64,000 nucleotides of DNA from assembly GCF_001375515.1 (NCBI RefSeq), contig NZ_CTDX01000009.1, forward strand, positions 1-64,000, read 5' to 3'. The stretch comes from Bacillus kwashiorkori (lineage in GTDB: Bacteria; Bacillota; Bacilli; Bacillales; Caldibacillaceae). The notes beneath the pieces were generated by a model. It did not search any database and had not been told where the DNA came from. It saw nothing but the letters and a program-made list of their open reading frames with translations. A program made the translations under genes and the position numbers. This document shows, one piece after another, positions 45,420-54,306 of this stretch (position 1 is the stretch's first letter; each line of letters opens with the position of its first letter).

Positions 45420-46406
45420 ATGTTTAAAGTATTTGGGGATAAGGCGGTTAAAATAAGTTCCACAACTTTTTCAGAAATTCAATATAAGGAAAGTGATATG
45501 GAAGAGTTATTACGAAAAAATATTGACATGATATGTGATGAAGAAGAATCAATGCTCATTGTCGGTAAGCAAGTGCGAAATTCCCAAAACGGAATTAGCG
45601 ATTTAACCGCAGTGGATAATAAAGGAAATATTGTTCTAATAGAAATCAAAAGAGATCGCAAAGATATTGAAGGTAGAAAAGAAGCATTTGAATTTCAGGC
45701 AATTCGATATGCAGCCAGCTATGCAACAATTGAAGATCCAGGAGATTTAGTAAGCAAAATTTATGCTCCTTATATTGAAAAATACCGCAATGAATTTGAA
45801 AATAATTCATTGACCAGTGTTGAACTTGGTATGAGGAAGTTAATGGAATTTTTACAGGAGAATGGGGCGGAAGATAGTTTTAATAAAAGCCAAAAAATAA
45901 TATTGATAGCTTCTGATTTCGATGAACAGACTTTGTCGGCAGTTTCCTGGTTGAATAGTAATAACGTTGATATTACTTGTTTTAAAATGATTCCGTATAA
46001 AATAAATGAGGAAGTTTATATCCATATTGAAAAAGTGTTACCTTTAAATACGTATAAAGATTATTATGTTGATTTTTTGGAAAGGCCTGGAGTAAATAGT
46101 GTGAAAAAACAAAGTATAACACGGAGATCACTCCCGAAAATTACCGATATGTTGGAGTGGGGTGTTGTAAAAGTAGGTGACACAATTGTAGCGAAAGGTC
46201 GTGAAGATGAAGCAACCCTCTTGCCGAGCGGAAATGTGGAAGTAAATGGAGAAGAAGTCTCCTTGCAAAAGTGGTTAAAAGATTTATTTGGCTGGTCCAG
46301 TGTTCAAACATATGTATTTGCGATTCATAAACTATCTGGTAAGTCACTCGCCGATATCCGTAGGGAATATATGGAAAATGAACATCAAAATAGAACCGAC
46401 GCATAA
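45420..46406 (+). CDS. PD-(D/E)XK nuclease-like protein with C-terminal RAMA-like domain
   Basis: A 328-residue protein. The N-terminal 110 residues hold a nuclease-type core (GISDLTAVDNKGNIVLIEIK, then RD) with Asp ... Glu-x-Lys, as in NucS/DUF91-like and YhcG-like nucleases. A middle domain follows (about 120-230). The last 90 residues (MLEWGVVKVGDTIVAKG; LLPSGNVEVNGEEVSLQKW) resemble the RAMA domain found fused to restriction methylases and nucleases. GGAGGGG lies 6 bases before the ATG at 45420; two upstream ATGs (45402, 45414) overlap or precede this site. A DNA-repair or DNA-defence role is inferred. It is a single gene. Confidence 0.7.
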   Translation: MFKVFGDKAVKISSTTFSEIQYKESDMEELLRKNIDMICDEEESMLIVGKQVRNSQNGISDLTAVDNKGNIVLIEIKRDRKDIEGRKEAFEFQAIRYAASYATIEDPGDLVSKIYAPYIEKYRNEFENNSLTSVELGMRKLMEFLQENGAEDSFNKSQKIILIASDFDEQTLSAVSWLNSNNVDITCFKMIPYKINEEVYIHIEKVLPLNTYKDYYVDFLERPGVNSVKKQSITRRSLPKITDMLEWGVVKVGDTIVAKGREDEATLLPSGNVEVNGEEVSLQKWLKDLFGWSSVQTYVFAIHKLSGKSLADIRREYMENEHQNRTDA

Positions 46407-46516
46407 GGACGATACATAAATTGGAAAAATCAAGCTTGGCAAAAACATTATAGTCCCTCGCTGCACACTCACCCCACATCGCATATGACACAACCACTTT
46501 AGCACTTTAAAGCAGC

Positions 46517-46600
46517 GGGGGACTGTCCCCTACAATTCGAAATATTCCCGCAACAAAGATCGTGCACTTTAGCACATTAATGTGGCGGGGGACTGTCCCC
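46517..46600. repeat. Composite REP-like repeat (type with CGTGCACTTTAGCACATTAA)
   Basis: Two GGGGACTGTCCCC palindromes in the same direction are separated by 56 bases including GATCGTGCACTTTAGCACAT. The same composite is repeated at 51790-51873 and 52509-52592 with the same inner spacing. Confidence 0.88.
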
Positions 46601-46681
46601 GACAATTCCGAATAATATGAAATCCCCACTTCTCTGTATATTTTTATATAAATCACATTTTTTTATTTTTTTCGACATTAA

Positions 46682-46709
46682 TTGACAACATTTTTATATT
46701 AATTATATT
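46682..46709 (+). promoter_or_regulatory. Sigma-A promoter of the subtilase gene
   Basis: TTGACA, 16 bases, TATATT, about 60 bases before the gene start. Confidence 0.6.
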
Positions 46710-46769
46710 ATTATTGTCTTTACAACGAGAATTGCTAGTTTAGTAGAATTTAAATAGGAGGGGAATTTT

Positions 46770-49700
46770 TTGAAGAGAGGGAAAGGTAATATTTTTTATT
46801 TGCTTGTTGCCTTTGTATTCGTTGTTAGTACCTTTCTAACACCGATTTCGGGTGTCTTTGCAGCAACATTCGATGTAAAGAAACAGCCCACGAACAAGAT
46901 TAATACAAAGGTATATGAAGAGTTTCACAACAATGAGTTTGTAACTTTCTTAGTGAAAATGAAAGAACAAACAAATACTAGTTTAGTAGCTAATCAAGCG
47001 CAGCTGAAGGCAAGTGAGAAAAAATTAAGCCCACTTGCAAAGAAACACGAGGTAAGATCAACAATATTAACCGAATTAAAAACGACAGCAGAACGATCAC
47101 AATTTCAGCTAAAAGACATTTTAGTAAATGGTATAAAACAGAAGTCGGTTAAAGCATTCCGATCCTTTTATATCATTAATGTTGTTGAAGTAACAAGCAC
47201 AGTAGATATTATGGAAAAAATATCTAAACTTCCAGAAGTAGAAAAAATTTTACCAAATGAAACTCGCACCTTAAATCCGGTATTGACAAGCGAATATAAT
47301 CAGGTGCAAAACAATAGTGTAGAGTGGAATGTTGATCAAGTTGGTGCAACAAAGGCTTGGGAGCTAGGATTTGATGGGACAGGCTCTGTTGTTGCAATTC
47401 TTGACTCAGGAGTACAATGGGATCATCCAGCATTGAAGGATAAGTATCGAGGGTATAATCCATCGACTGGTGAGGTAAATCATGAATTCAGTTTTTTTGA
47501 TGCGGTAAATGAACAACCAGATAGTTATGACGATAACGGGCATGGTACCCATGTCGCAGGCACAATGGTTGGTAGCGAGCCAGATGGTTCTAATCAAATT
47601 GGTGTTGCTCCAGGTGCAAAATGGATTGCAGCGAAAGCTTTTAACGAGAATGGTAGTGGTACAGATGCAACTATCATAGCTGCAGCGGAATGGTTACTTG
47701 CACCAGGTGGTAGGGTAGATTTAGCCCCAGATGTGATTAACAATTCCTGGAGTGGTGGTTCTGGTTTAAATGAGTGGTTTTTAGAAGTAGTACAAACTTG
47801 GCGTGATTATCAAATTTTCCCTGCCTTTGCTTCAGGAAATGCTGATTGGCTAAATCCTGGTGGTCCAGGTTCTGTTGCACACCCAGCAAATTATCCTGAC
47901 TCATTTGCTGTTGGAGCAACAAACAAGGATAAAAAGTTGGCTGATTTCTCTTTTCAAGGGCCATCCCCATACAATGAAATCAAGCCAGAACTAACTGCAC
48001 CAGGAGTGAAGATCCGTTCAAGTTATCCAGGTGACGAGTATAAACAGATGGATGGTACATCTATGGCTACCCCGCATGTTGCCGCGACAGTAGCGCTACT
48101 TCGTCAAATTAACGAAAACTTAACTGTTGATGAGCTAGAACAAATTCTTCTAGACACAGCGACACCATTAACTGATGAAACTTTTACAAAATCACCTAAT
48201 AACGGTTACGGTTATGGGCTCTTAAATGTTTATGATGCGGTGTTGAAAGCGTCTATTGGTATGGGAAAAATTAAAGGACAAGTTACTATCGAGGGTGATG
48301 ATGCAGAATCACCAATTTTTGAACATACACCTGTTACCGATATTTCTGCAGGGATTCAAATTGATCTAACAATTCAAGCAAAAGATAACATTAGTGTTGA
48401 AAAAGTAGAACTGCAATATAGAGTTAATGAAGGTGAATGGAAAACTGTAACTGCTAATCGTACCGCAGGCGACTACTTAAACGGTGAATATTTAGCGACT
48501 ATTCCAGCCGGAGTTACAAAAGGTGGTACATTAACATATAAATGGATTATAACAGACTTTGCCAATAATACTACGGCTAGTGATGAATACATCGTTACAG
48601 TTCACTCAGGAATTACTGTTGGATATTTTGAAAACTTTGAAACAGAGCCAGAACTTTGGGCGCATGTTGGAGATAGTTCAAACTGGGAATGGGGAGTTCC
48701 AACATCTGGTCCAGGAAATGCTTATTCGGGTGACAAGGTATATGCTACAAATCTTAGCGGAGATTACAAAAATCAAATGAATGAGCTTTTAGTAATGCCG
48801 CCAATTGAAGTAGGGGAAGGAAACACTTACCTTCAGTTGAAACATTGGTTTAGTTTCGAAGCGTCAATATATTCAGGCACCGCATATGATTGGGGACGTA
48901 TCGTTGTTTCTAAAAATGGGTCAGACTGGGAACAACTCCTTTGGGTTGCAGGCGATTCTAATGGTTGGGAAGATGTCATCATTGACCTTTCTGATTATAG
49001 AGGCCAAGGTATTTATATTGGTTTTTACACATACTCTGATTTTAGTGGGACAAGGCCAGGATGGTATATTGATGATATTGCATTAGTAGACACTGTTCCT
49101 TCAACAGCAACAGTGAACCGATCAAATAATAGTGTAGACTCTTTCAAACTCTCACTATCAAACGATGAAAAAGTTGGGGAATTATTAAACTTTGAATTAA
49201 AAAACACAATATCACGATTACCGTTACATGCACAATTATCTGTTATAGAAACAGGACGGGCAACGCACAGCAATCCACAAAATGGTAATTATGAACTAGT
49301 TCATCCAACAGGTAATTACACACTGCTTGTTGAATCATATGGTTATCATTCCGAGTCTCAGTTAGTAAATGTTGAAAGGGATAAAGATGTTGAACTTGAT
49401 TTTACTTTAGAAGAAAAATTAAGAGGGAACATCTCAGGTATTGTCACAAATGCCCATACTGGCGAAGTTATTACTGATGCTAAAGTATTTTTAGTTGAAG
49501 ATGCTAATATAACGCCAGTCCATACGAATGAAGATGGCCATTTTGAAATTGCTGCATATGAAGGAACCTATACATTGCGTGTGACTGCACCGTTACATTT
49601 TACAAAAAATATAACCATTACAGTAAATGGAAAAGAAAATATTGTACAAAATGTTGACTTGGATCCATTAATTGGCTATTCCGAAGTCATAAAGTATGAT

Positions 49701-51698
49701 GATGGTACCCATGAGTCAATTGATTATATGCATACGGCTGGGAACGGCTGGGCTGTAAAAATGTCACTAGCAGAAGGCGAAGAGATCGCGCTTTTGACAG
49801 GAGCACATATTCAATTTAGTGGCGGTAATCGTCCAAATCCAGGGGGTACAGAGTTTTTATTAGAGATTTATGACGCAACTGGAGTAGATGGCTCCCCAGG
49901 GAAAAAAATTGCTGGCCCAATCGAGGCAAATGCCATTCGGGATGATTCTGTTTGGACAATAGTGGACTTAAAAGGTGAAGAAATTTGGGTGGACGGTGAC
50001 TTTTTCGTTGCATATATTCAAAAACATCCATTCCCTTATACACCTGCCATTGCAAAAGATACAAATGGAACACCATCTGGACATTCATGGATTTTTACAG
50101 ATGGTAATTGGCGACCAACAGCTCCTGCTAGTGGGAATTACATGATTCGTGCGGAAGTTAATTATGAATTTGGAGTTCCAACAATTACAACTCCGGCTGA
50201 AGACATAGTAACTAGTGATGATTCTATAGTTTTAGAAGGAGTTGGCGAACCTCTAGCAGAAGTAAAAATCTATAATAATGGTGAAGAGGTTGACACTGTT
50301 ACCACTACGGAAGACGGTGGTTTCACAAGTGAAATACGATTAATTGAAGGGAAAAACCTTCTCAGTGCTAGGGTAGTTACGGAACGTGGTTATACAGGTT
50401 TTTCCAATGAGGTCATAATTACTCGTGATACAACAAAACCTGATATTCAAGTTGCAACACCTGTTGAAGGGCAAAAGTTTAACACAAAGGTAGTGGCTGT
50501 TAAAGGGTCCGTTGCTGAAGAAAATTTAACAGTTTTCACAGTAAATGATGCTCCAGTTTTAGTTGAGGATGGTTATTTTGAAACAAATCTAGAGTTAGAT
50601 GAGGGAAAAAACACTATCAAACTTTATGCAAAAGATGTGGCAGGAAATGAAAGTTTTGCAGAAGTAAACGTAGAAGTGGATACAATTGCACCAGTTATTG
50701 AAAACTTACTACCAAATGAAGATGTTCAAATTCAAACAGGTGAAACATTAACTGTTGAATTTACGAGTGAATCAGGTTTGGCAGCCACGTTTGAAATTCA
50801 ACTCTCGGAACAAGAGACTATAGGTCCAATAGTATTGGAGGAAGTGGATTCAGGTCACTATGTTGGTGAATATACTGTAGAGGATGGAGTAACGGCTGAA
50901 GGAGCTAGTATTATAGTAAAAGCAATCGACATTTTTGGAAATGAAACAACATCGGTTGCTGAAGGCCTACTATATATAAGCGGTAGCGGAGAAGACCCAG
51001 GCGACGGGGAAGATCCAGGTGATGGCGAAGATCCAGGCGACGGGGAAGATCCAGGTGATGGCGAAGATCCAGGCGACGGGGAAGATCCAGGTGATGGAGA
51101 AGACCCAGGCGACGGGGAAGATCCAGGTGATGGCGAAGATCCAGGCGACGGGGAAGATCCAGGTGATGGCGAAGACCCAGGCGACGGTGAAAATCCGGGT
51201 GATGGCGAAGACCCAGGCGACGGTGAAGATCCGGGTGATGGCGAAGACCCAGGCGACGGTGAAAATCCGGGTGATGGCGAAGACCCAGGCGACGGTGAAG
51301 AGCCGGGTGATGGCGGAGACCCAGGCGATGGTGAAGATCCGGGTGATGGCGGAGACCCAGGCGATGGTGAAGATCCGGGTGATGGCGGAGACCCAGGCGA
51401 TGGTGAAGATCCGGGTGATGGCGGAGACCCAGGCGACGGTGAAAATCCAGGTGATGGCGAAGACCCAGGGGACGGTGAAGATCCAGGGGACGGTGAAGAT
51501 CCGGGTGATGGCGAAGACCCAGGCGACGGGGAAAATCTAGGAGAAGGCGAAGGCCCTGAAGGTAGTATTGCGGATGGAAGTAAACTTCCAAACACATCTG
51601 CGAATGCCTATAATATCCTAACTGTAGGAATTACATTATTATTGGTTGGTATCTTAATCCTTCTATTGAAAAGAAGAAGAAGCACACTACAAATCTAA
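46770..51698 (+). CDS. Wall-anchored S8 subtilisin-like protease (bacillopeptidase F type)
   Basis: A 1642-residue secreted protease. Signal peptide to about residue 31, an I9-type propeptide (50-165), and a subtilase domain with Asp212 (ILDSGVQWDHP), His258 (GHGTHVAGT) and Ser431 (DGTSMATPHV). Next come an Ig-like domain (520-610), an immune-inhibitor-A/MAM-like beta-sandwich (615-780), carboxypeptidase-regulatory-like domains (840-990), two further Ig-like domains (1130-1300), and about 30 copies of the hexapeptide GEDPGD (1410-1590). Sortase motif LPNTS, a membrane helix and KRRRS end the protein. The start is TTG with AGGAGGGG 7 bases upstream. The acidic Pro/Gly repeat is probably a wall-spanning stalk. 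Confidence 0.92.
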   Translation: MKRGKGNIFYLLVAFVFVVSTFLTPISGVFAATFDVKKQPTNKINTKVYEEFHNNEFVTFLVKMKEQTNTSLVANQAQLKASEKKLSPLAKKHEVRSTILTELKTTAERSQFQLKDILVNGIKQKSVKAFRSFYIINVVEVTSTVDIMEKISKLPEVEKILPNETRTLNPVLTSEYNQVQNNSVEWNVDQVGATKAWELGFDGTGSVVAILDSGVQWDHPALKDKYRGYNPSTGEVNHEFSFFDAVNEQPDSYDDNGHGTHVAGTMVGSEPDGSNQIGVAPGAKWIAAKAFNENGSGTDATIIAAAEWLLAPGGRVDLAPDVINNSWSGGSGLNEWFLEVVQTWRDYQIFPAFASGNADWLNPGGPGSVAHPANYPDSFAVGATNKDKKLADFSFQGPSPYNEIKPELTAPGVKIRSSYPGDEYKQMDGTSMATPHVAATVALLRQINENLTVDELEQILLDTATPLTDETFTKSPNNGYGYGLLNVYDAVLKASIGMGKIKGQVTIEGDDAESPIFEHTPVTDISAGIQIDLTIQAKDNISVEKVELQYRVNEGEWKTVTANRTAGDYLNGEYLATIPAGVTKGGTLTYKWIITDFANNTTASDEYIVTVHSGITVGYFENFETEPELWAHVGDSSNWEWGVPTSGPGNAYSGDKVYATNLSGDYKNQMNELLVMPPIEVGEGNTYLQLKHWFSFEASIYSGTAYDWGRIVVSKNGSDWEQLLWVAGDSNGWEDVIIDLSDYRGQGIYIGFYTYSDFSGTRPGWYIDDIALVDTVPSTATVNRSNNSVDSFKLSLSNDEKVGELLNFELKNTISRLPLHAQLSVIETGRATHSNPQNGNYELVHPTGNYTLLVESYGYHSESQLVNVERDKDVELDFTLEEKLRGNISGIVTNAHTGEVITDAKVFLVEDANITPVHTNEDGHFEIAAYEGTYTLRVTAPLHFTKNITITVNGKENIVQNVDLDPLIGYSEVIKYDDGTHESIDYMHTAGNGWAVKMSLAEGEEIALLTGAHIQFSGGNRPNPGGTEFLLEIYDATGVDGSPGKKIAGPIEANAIRDDSVWTIVDLKGEEIWVDGDFFVAYIQKHPFPYTPAIAKDTNGTPSGHSWIFTDGNWRPTAPASGNYMIRAEVNYEFGVPTITTPAEDIVTSDDSIVLEGVGEPLAEVKIYNNGEEVDTVTTTEDGGFTSEIRLIEGKNLLSARVVTERGYTGFSNEVIITRDTTKPDIQVATPVEGQKFNTKVVAVKGSVAEENLTVFTVNDAPVLVEDGYFETNLELDEGKNTIKLYAKDVAGNESFAEVNVEVDTIAPVIENLLPNEDVQIQTGETLTVEFTSESGLAATFEIQLSEQETIGPIVLEEVDSGHYVGEYTVEDGVTAEGASIIVKAIDIFGNETTSVAEGLLYISGSGEDPGDGEDPGDGEDPGDGEDPGDGEDPGDGEDPGDGEDPGDGEDPGDGEDPGDGEDPGDGEDPGDGENPGDGEDPGDGEDPGDGEDPGDGENPGDGEDPGDGEEPGDGGDPGDGEDPGDGGDPGDGEDPGDGGDPGDGEDPGDGGDPGDGENPGDGEDPGDGEDPGDGEDPGDGEDPGDGENLGEGEGPEGSIADGSKLPNTSANAYNILTVGITLLLVGILILLLKRRRSTLQI
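50987..51540 (+). repeat. Coding 18-bp tandem repeat (GEDPGD stalk)
   Basis: About 30 units of the type GGCGAAGACCCAGGCGAC within the protease gene. Sub-blocks differ in third-position choices (ccaggcgacgggga, ccgggtgatggcga, ggagacccaggcgat), showing larger 36-54 bp duplications. Copy number is likely to vary between strains. Confidence 0.92.
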
Positions 51699-51789
51699 TA
51701 AAATACAAACATAATAATAAATAACGGCTGTCCTTGTGAGGTCAATTTCACAAAGGACTGCCGTTTTCACTTTACCACTTTAAAGCAGC

Positions 51790-51873
51790 GGGGGACTGTC
51801 CCCGACAATTAGGAATATTCCCACAACAAAGATCGTGCACTTTAGCACATTAATGTGGCGGGGGACTGTCCCC
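51790..51873. repeat. Composite REP-like repeat, second copy
   Basis: Same layout as 46517-46600, after the protease gene, so the protease gene is flanked by two near-identical copies in direct orientation. A hairpin just upstream (51725-51765, ACGGCTGTCCTTGTGAGG with CAAAGGACTGCCGT) is a likely terminator for the protease gene. Confidence 0.85.
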
Positions 51874-52043
51874 GACAATTAAAAAATATCAAAAGATTAA
51901 AACAGTAATAAGCAATCTGCTGTTACACTACTAGGTTGGTGTTTGTTTAAGAGTATGGTTATTGTTATAATGGATTGGTATCTGTTTACATATATTAATA
52001 TTTTTGTAAGAAATTTTATTATTAATGTGGAGGTGGGAGCGGG

Positions 52044-52385
52044 ATGACGAACTTGCCAAATTGTCCGAAATGTAATTCTGAATATACGTATGAGATGGGT
52101 TTATTATTAGTTTGTCCAGAATGTGCACATGAGTGGAGTCAAACAGAAGCGGAGCATATTATGGAGGATGTTTCTGTAAAGGATTCTAATGGAACAACGC
52201 TAAGTGATGGTGATTCAATAACTATAATCAAAGATTTAAAGGTAAAAGGAAGTTCCTCTGCGTTGAAACAAGGGACAAATATAAAAAATATACGACTTGT
52301 TGATGGGGATCATAACATTGAATGCAAAGTAGATGGTTTCGGTATCTTAAAATTAAAATCAGAATTTGTAAAGAAAATTGGATAA
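52044..52385 (+). CDS. PhnA/YjdM-family zinc-ribbon protein
   Basis: A 113-residue protein of the PhnA (YjdM) family: N-terminal zinc ribbon with Cys7, Cys10, Cys24 and Cys27 ([21 protein letters not shown]), then the small PhnA SH3-like domain ([27 protein letters not shown]). Despite its old name the family is not proven to act on phosphonates. GGAGGTGGGAG precedes the ATG. It is a single gene with a short T-rich hairpin after the stop. Confidence 0.9.
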   Translation: MTNLPNCPKCNSEYTYEMGLLLVCPECAHEWSQTEAEHIMEDVSVKDSNGTTLSDGDSITIIKDLKVKGSSSALKQGTNIKNIRLVDGDHNIECKVDGFGILKLKSEFVKKIG

Positions 52386-52451
52386 CATACAAGAGCCCAA
52401 ATAGGGTTCTTTTTTTCCATCTTTCTATAGCAATATACTCGACTTGACATG

Positions 52452-52481
52452 ACTCACTCAACTCAACTCAACTCAACTCAC
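52452..52481. repeat. Microsatellite (ACTCA)n
   Basis: About six copies of the pentamer ACTCA with one shortened unit, between phnA and a composite REP-like repeat. It is non-coding. Confidence 0.85.
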
Positions 52482-52508
52482 TTTAATGCTTTATCACTTT
52501 ATCACAAC

Positions 52509-52592
52509 GGGGGACTGTCCCCGATAATTCGAAATATTCCTAAAACTAAAATCGTGCACTTTAGCACATTAGTCTGGCGGGGGACTGTCCCC
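52509..52592. repeat. Composite REP-like repeat, third copy
   Basis: Two GGGGACTGTCCCC palindromes separated by 56 bases with ATCGTGCACTTTAGCACATT, more diverged than the copies at 46.5 and 51.8 kb. Confidence 0.82.
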
Positions 52593-52803
52593 AACAATTT
52601 CAATTCAATAATAATCAGTTTTATTCTTTTTTTGTGTTTTCTAGAATTTTATGTTAGTAGTTTGTATAATAAGGATAAGTGGTATAGTTTTGAATTTTAA
52701 GTGTTTTAGTTAGGTGTGTTGTTTAAACCACCGTCGAACAATTTTTACAACAGTAGATTATACATACCCCTCAGATAATAAAAATGGAGAAAGGGGAATT
52801 TTT

Positions 52804-53901
52804 ATGAAAAAGTTACAGTGTTTTACTTTGAGTATTATTTTAATCGGTTGTTTCTTTTTTGTTCCTTACGGGAAATTAGTTTTGGCGAAAGCGGATAGTC
52901 GGATTTATCACGTGGAAGTGAATCAGTCGTTATTTCCTCCTTCACAACAGTACGACGATACAAGTGTGTTGGTGATGAAAAGCGGAAAATCAAGCCCTTT
53001 ATATCAACCATCGCAAATTCCAAGTTTACACGGTTTTTATACAGAAAAAAATGATTCGAGTGGAAAAAGAGCAGATACGCCAATAGTTAAATCCGAAAAA
53101 TCCAAATCTGCCGTGAAAAAAAATAACGAGGAAGAACCGTCAAATCCACCGAAAGAAGAACCAGGAAAACCAAAACCTTCTGAACCGGGTGATCCGTCTA
53201 ACCCTAGTAACCCAGGTCAACCGAGCGACCCTAATCCGGAGAATCCAAGTAACCCAGAAAAACCAACCAATCCGGAAGAACCATCAGAACCGGATGATCC
53301 AAATCCACCAATTGAAGAGCCAGGTTCTGGTTCGGGGGAAGGGGGATCTGGTAGTGGTGAGGATAAACCAACAACACCGAAACCTGGTGAAACAAAGCCT
53401 TCTCCAGAAAATCCGAGTAATCCGAAACCGTCACCAAAACCGGAAGATCCTAAAAATCCTCAACCAAACCCAACGAACCCAAAACCAGAAAATCCAAAAT
53501 CCGGTAACCAGGGATCGAATAATGAAGGAACATTTGGTCAAGGGAGTCCAGATGGAACGGGAAATCAAAGTTCTGGCAGCACAGAAGGACAAGGAGATAC
53601 TAACACGACAAGTGACAGTGAAGATATGGGGTTTGTAGTTGAAGAGATGCATGAGGATAATTTGTCTTCCACTATAGATGGTGAAGATACTCAGTCTCTC
53701 GGCGATCTTGATGAGTTGGGGGAATCAGAAAGAGGAGAAAACGGCGAAGAAATGTCAAAAGCAGGTACATATAAAACAGAAATCAGCAATGTTAATTCGC
53801 CTACAGATGATTTTAGAAAAAAAGGTATAAAAACATTAATTATTATTTTAGTAACAGGAGGTATTGGCGGAGTAATATTATGGGTGAGACGGGGTATTTA
53901 A
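52804..53901 (+). CDS. Secreted proline-rich membrane-anchored protein
   Basis: A 365-residue protein: signal peptide (LQCFTLSIILIGCFFFVPYG), a folded-looking N-terminal 70 residues (RIYHVEVNQSLFPPSQQYD), a long Pro/Asn/Ser/Glu-rich region (about 100-230: PSNPEKPTNPEEPSEPDDPN), Gly/Ser/Asn-rich and acidic parts, and one C-terminal membrane helix (TLIIILVTGGIGGVILWV) with a short RRGI tail. There is no LPXTG motif, so it is held by the membrane helix. The low-complexity region is suited to span the wall. AAAGGGG precedes the ATG at 52804. Function unknown. Confidence 0.75.
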   Translation: MKKLQCFTLSIILIGCFFFVPYGKLVLAKADSRIYHVEVNQSLFPPSQQYDDTSVLVMKSGKSSPLYQPSQIPSLHGFYTEKNDSSGKRADTPIVKSEKSKSAVKKNNEEEPSNPPKEEPGKPKPSEPGDPSNPSNPGQPSDPNPENPSNPEKPTNPEEPSEPDDPNPPIEEPGSGSGEGGSGSGEDKPTTPKPGETKPSPENPSNPKPSPKPEDPKNPQPNPTNPKPENPKSGNQGSNNEGTFGQGSPDGTGNQSSGSTEGQGDTNTTSDSEDMGFVVEEMHEDNLSSTIDGEDTQSLGDLDELGESERGENGEEMSKAGTYKTEISNVNSPTDDFRKKGIKTLIIILVTGGIGGVILWVRRGI

Positions 53902-53924
53902 TCAGTACTTTTTACATATAGCAG

Positions 53925-53996
53925 ATAAATAAAGTGTTCCTGAAAAAAATTAGCGAAAAACAACCGTAAAACGCAATTCAGGAGCACTTTATTTAT
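53925..53996. terminator. Long inverted repeat after the proline-rich gene
   Basis: ATAAATAAAGTGTTCCTGAA pairs with TTCAGGAGCACTTTATTTAT (one mismatch) around a 32-base loop. It serves as a terminator by position but is longer than usual and may be a small mobile element remnant. Confidence 0.6.
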
Positions 53997-54070
53997 ATAA
54001 AAATATCCCATCCGCCCCATCCGCCCCACCCCACCACCTGCACTTTAACACTTTAGCACTTTACTACAGC

Positions 54071-54084
54071 GGGGGACTGTCCCC
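54071..54084. repeat. REP-like palindrome, single
   Basis: GGGGGACTGTCCCC followed by AACGATT, upstream of the glpD promoter. Confidence 0.85.
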
Positions 54085-54131
54085 AACGATTAGGAAAATT
54101 CAAAAAACCACACACCCTATTGCATTTTGTT

Positions 54132-54159
54132 TTGATTTTTTGTAAGTTTCGTTTATACT
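54132..54159 (+). promoter_or_regulatory. Sigma-A promoter of glpD
   Basis: TTGATT, 16 bases, TATACT, with the leader terminator starting about 50 bases downstream. Confidence 0.6.
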
Positions 54160-54211
54160 AGTTGTATAGTGTTAATATAAGTGAATATGAATTTTGGTTG
54201 GAGAATAAGAG

Positions 54212-54263
54212 AAACCACAAAAACATTACTAAAATTGGTTAGTAGTGCTTTTGTGGTTTTTTT
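54212..54263 (+). promoter_or_regulatory. glpD leader terminator (GlpP antitermination target)
   Basis: AAACCACAAAA and ACTA pair with TAGT and CTTTTGTGGTTT, followed by a run of T. The terminator lies in the 5' leader, before the glpD ribosome site. In Bacillus subtilis glpD is controlled by GlpP, which prevents termination at such a leader when glycerol-3-phosphate is present; a glpP gene is present at 62785-63351. The leader upstream (AATTTTGGTTGGAGAATAAG) resembles that before the ABC operon at 56.2 kb. Confidence 0.75.
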
Positions 54264-54306
54264 GTTCTATTTTTCACATTCCATGCATGCGAGGAGGAGA
54301 AAGATT

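Noticed and set aside
50858..51595. Long open frames on both other strands and frames inside the protease repeat
   Set aside because: Produced by the 18-bp GEDPGD repeat, which is free of stops in several frames; the coding frame is fixed by the flanking protease and LPXTG tail.
54181..54306. N-terminal extension of GlpD
   Set aside because: The frame is open, but it would translate the leader terminator; the strong ribosome site and the family length support the start at 54307.
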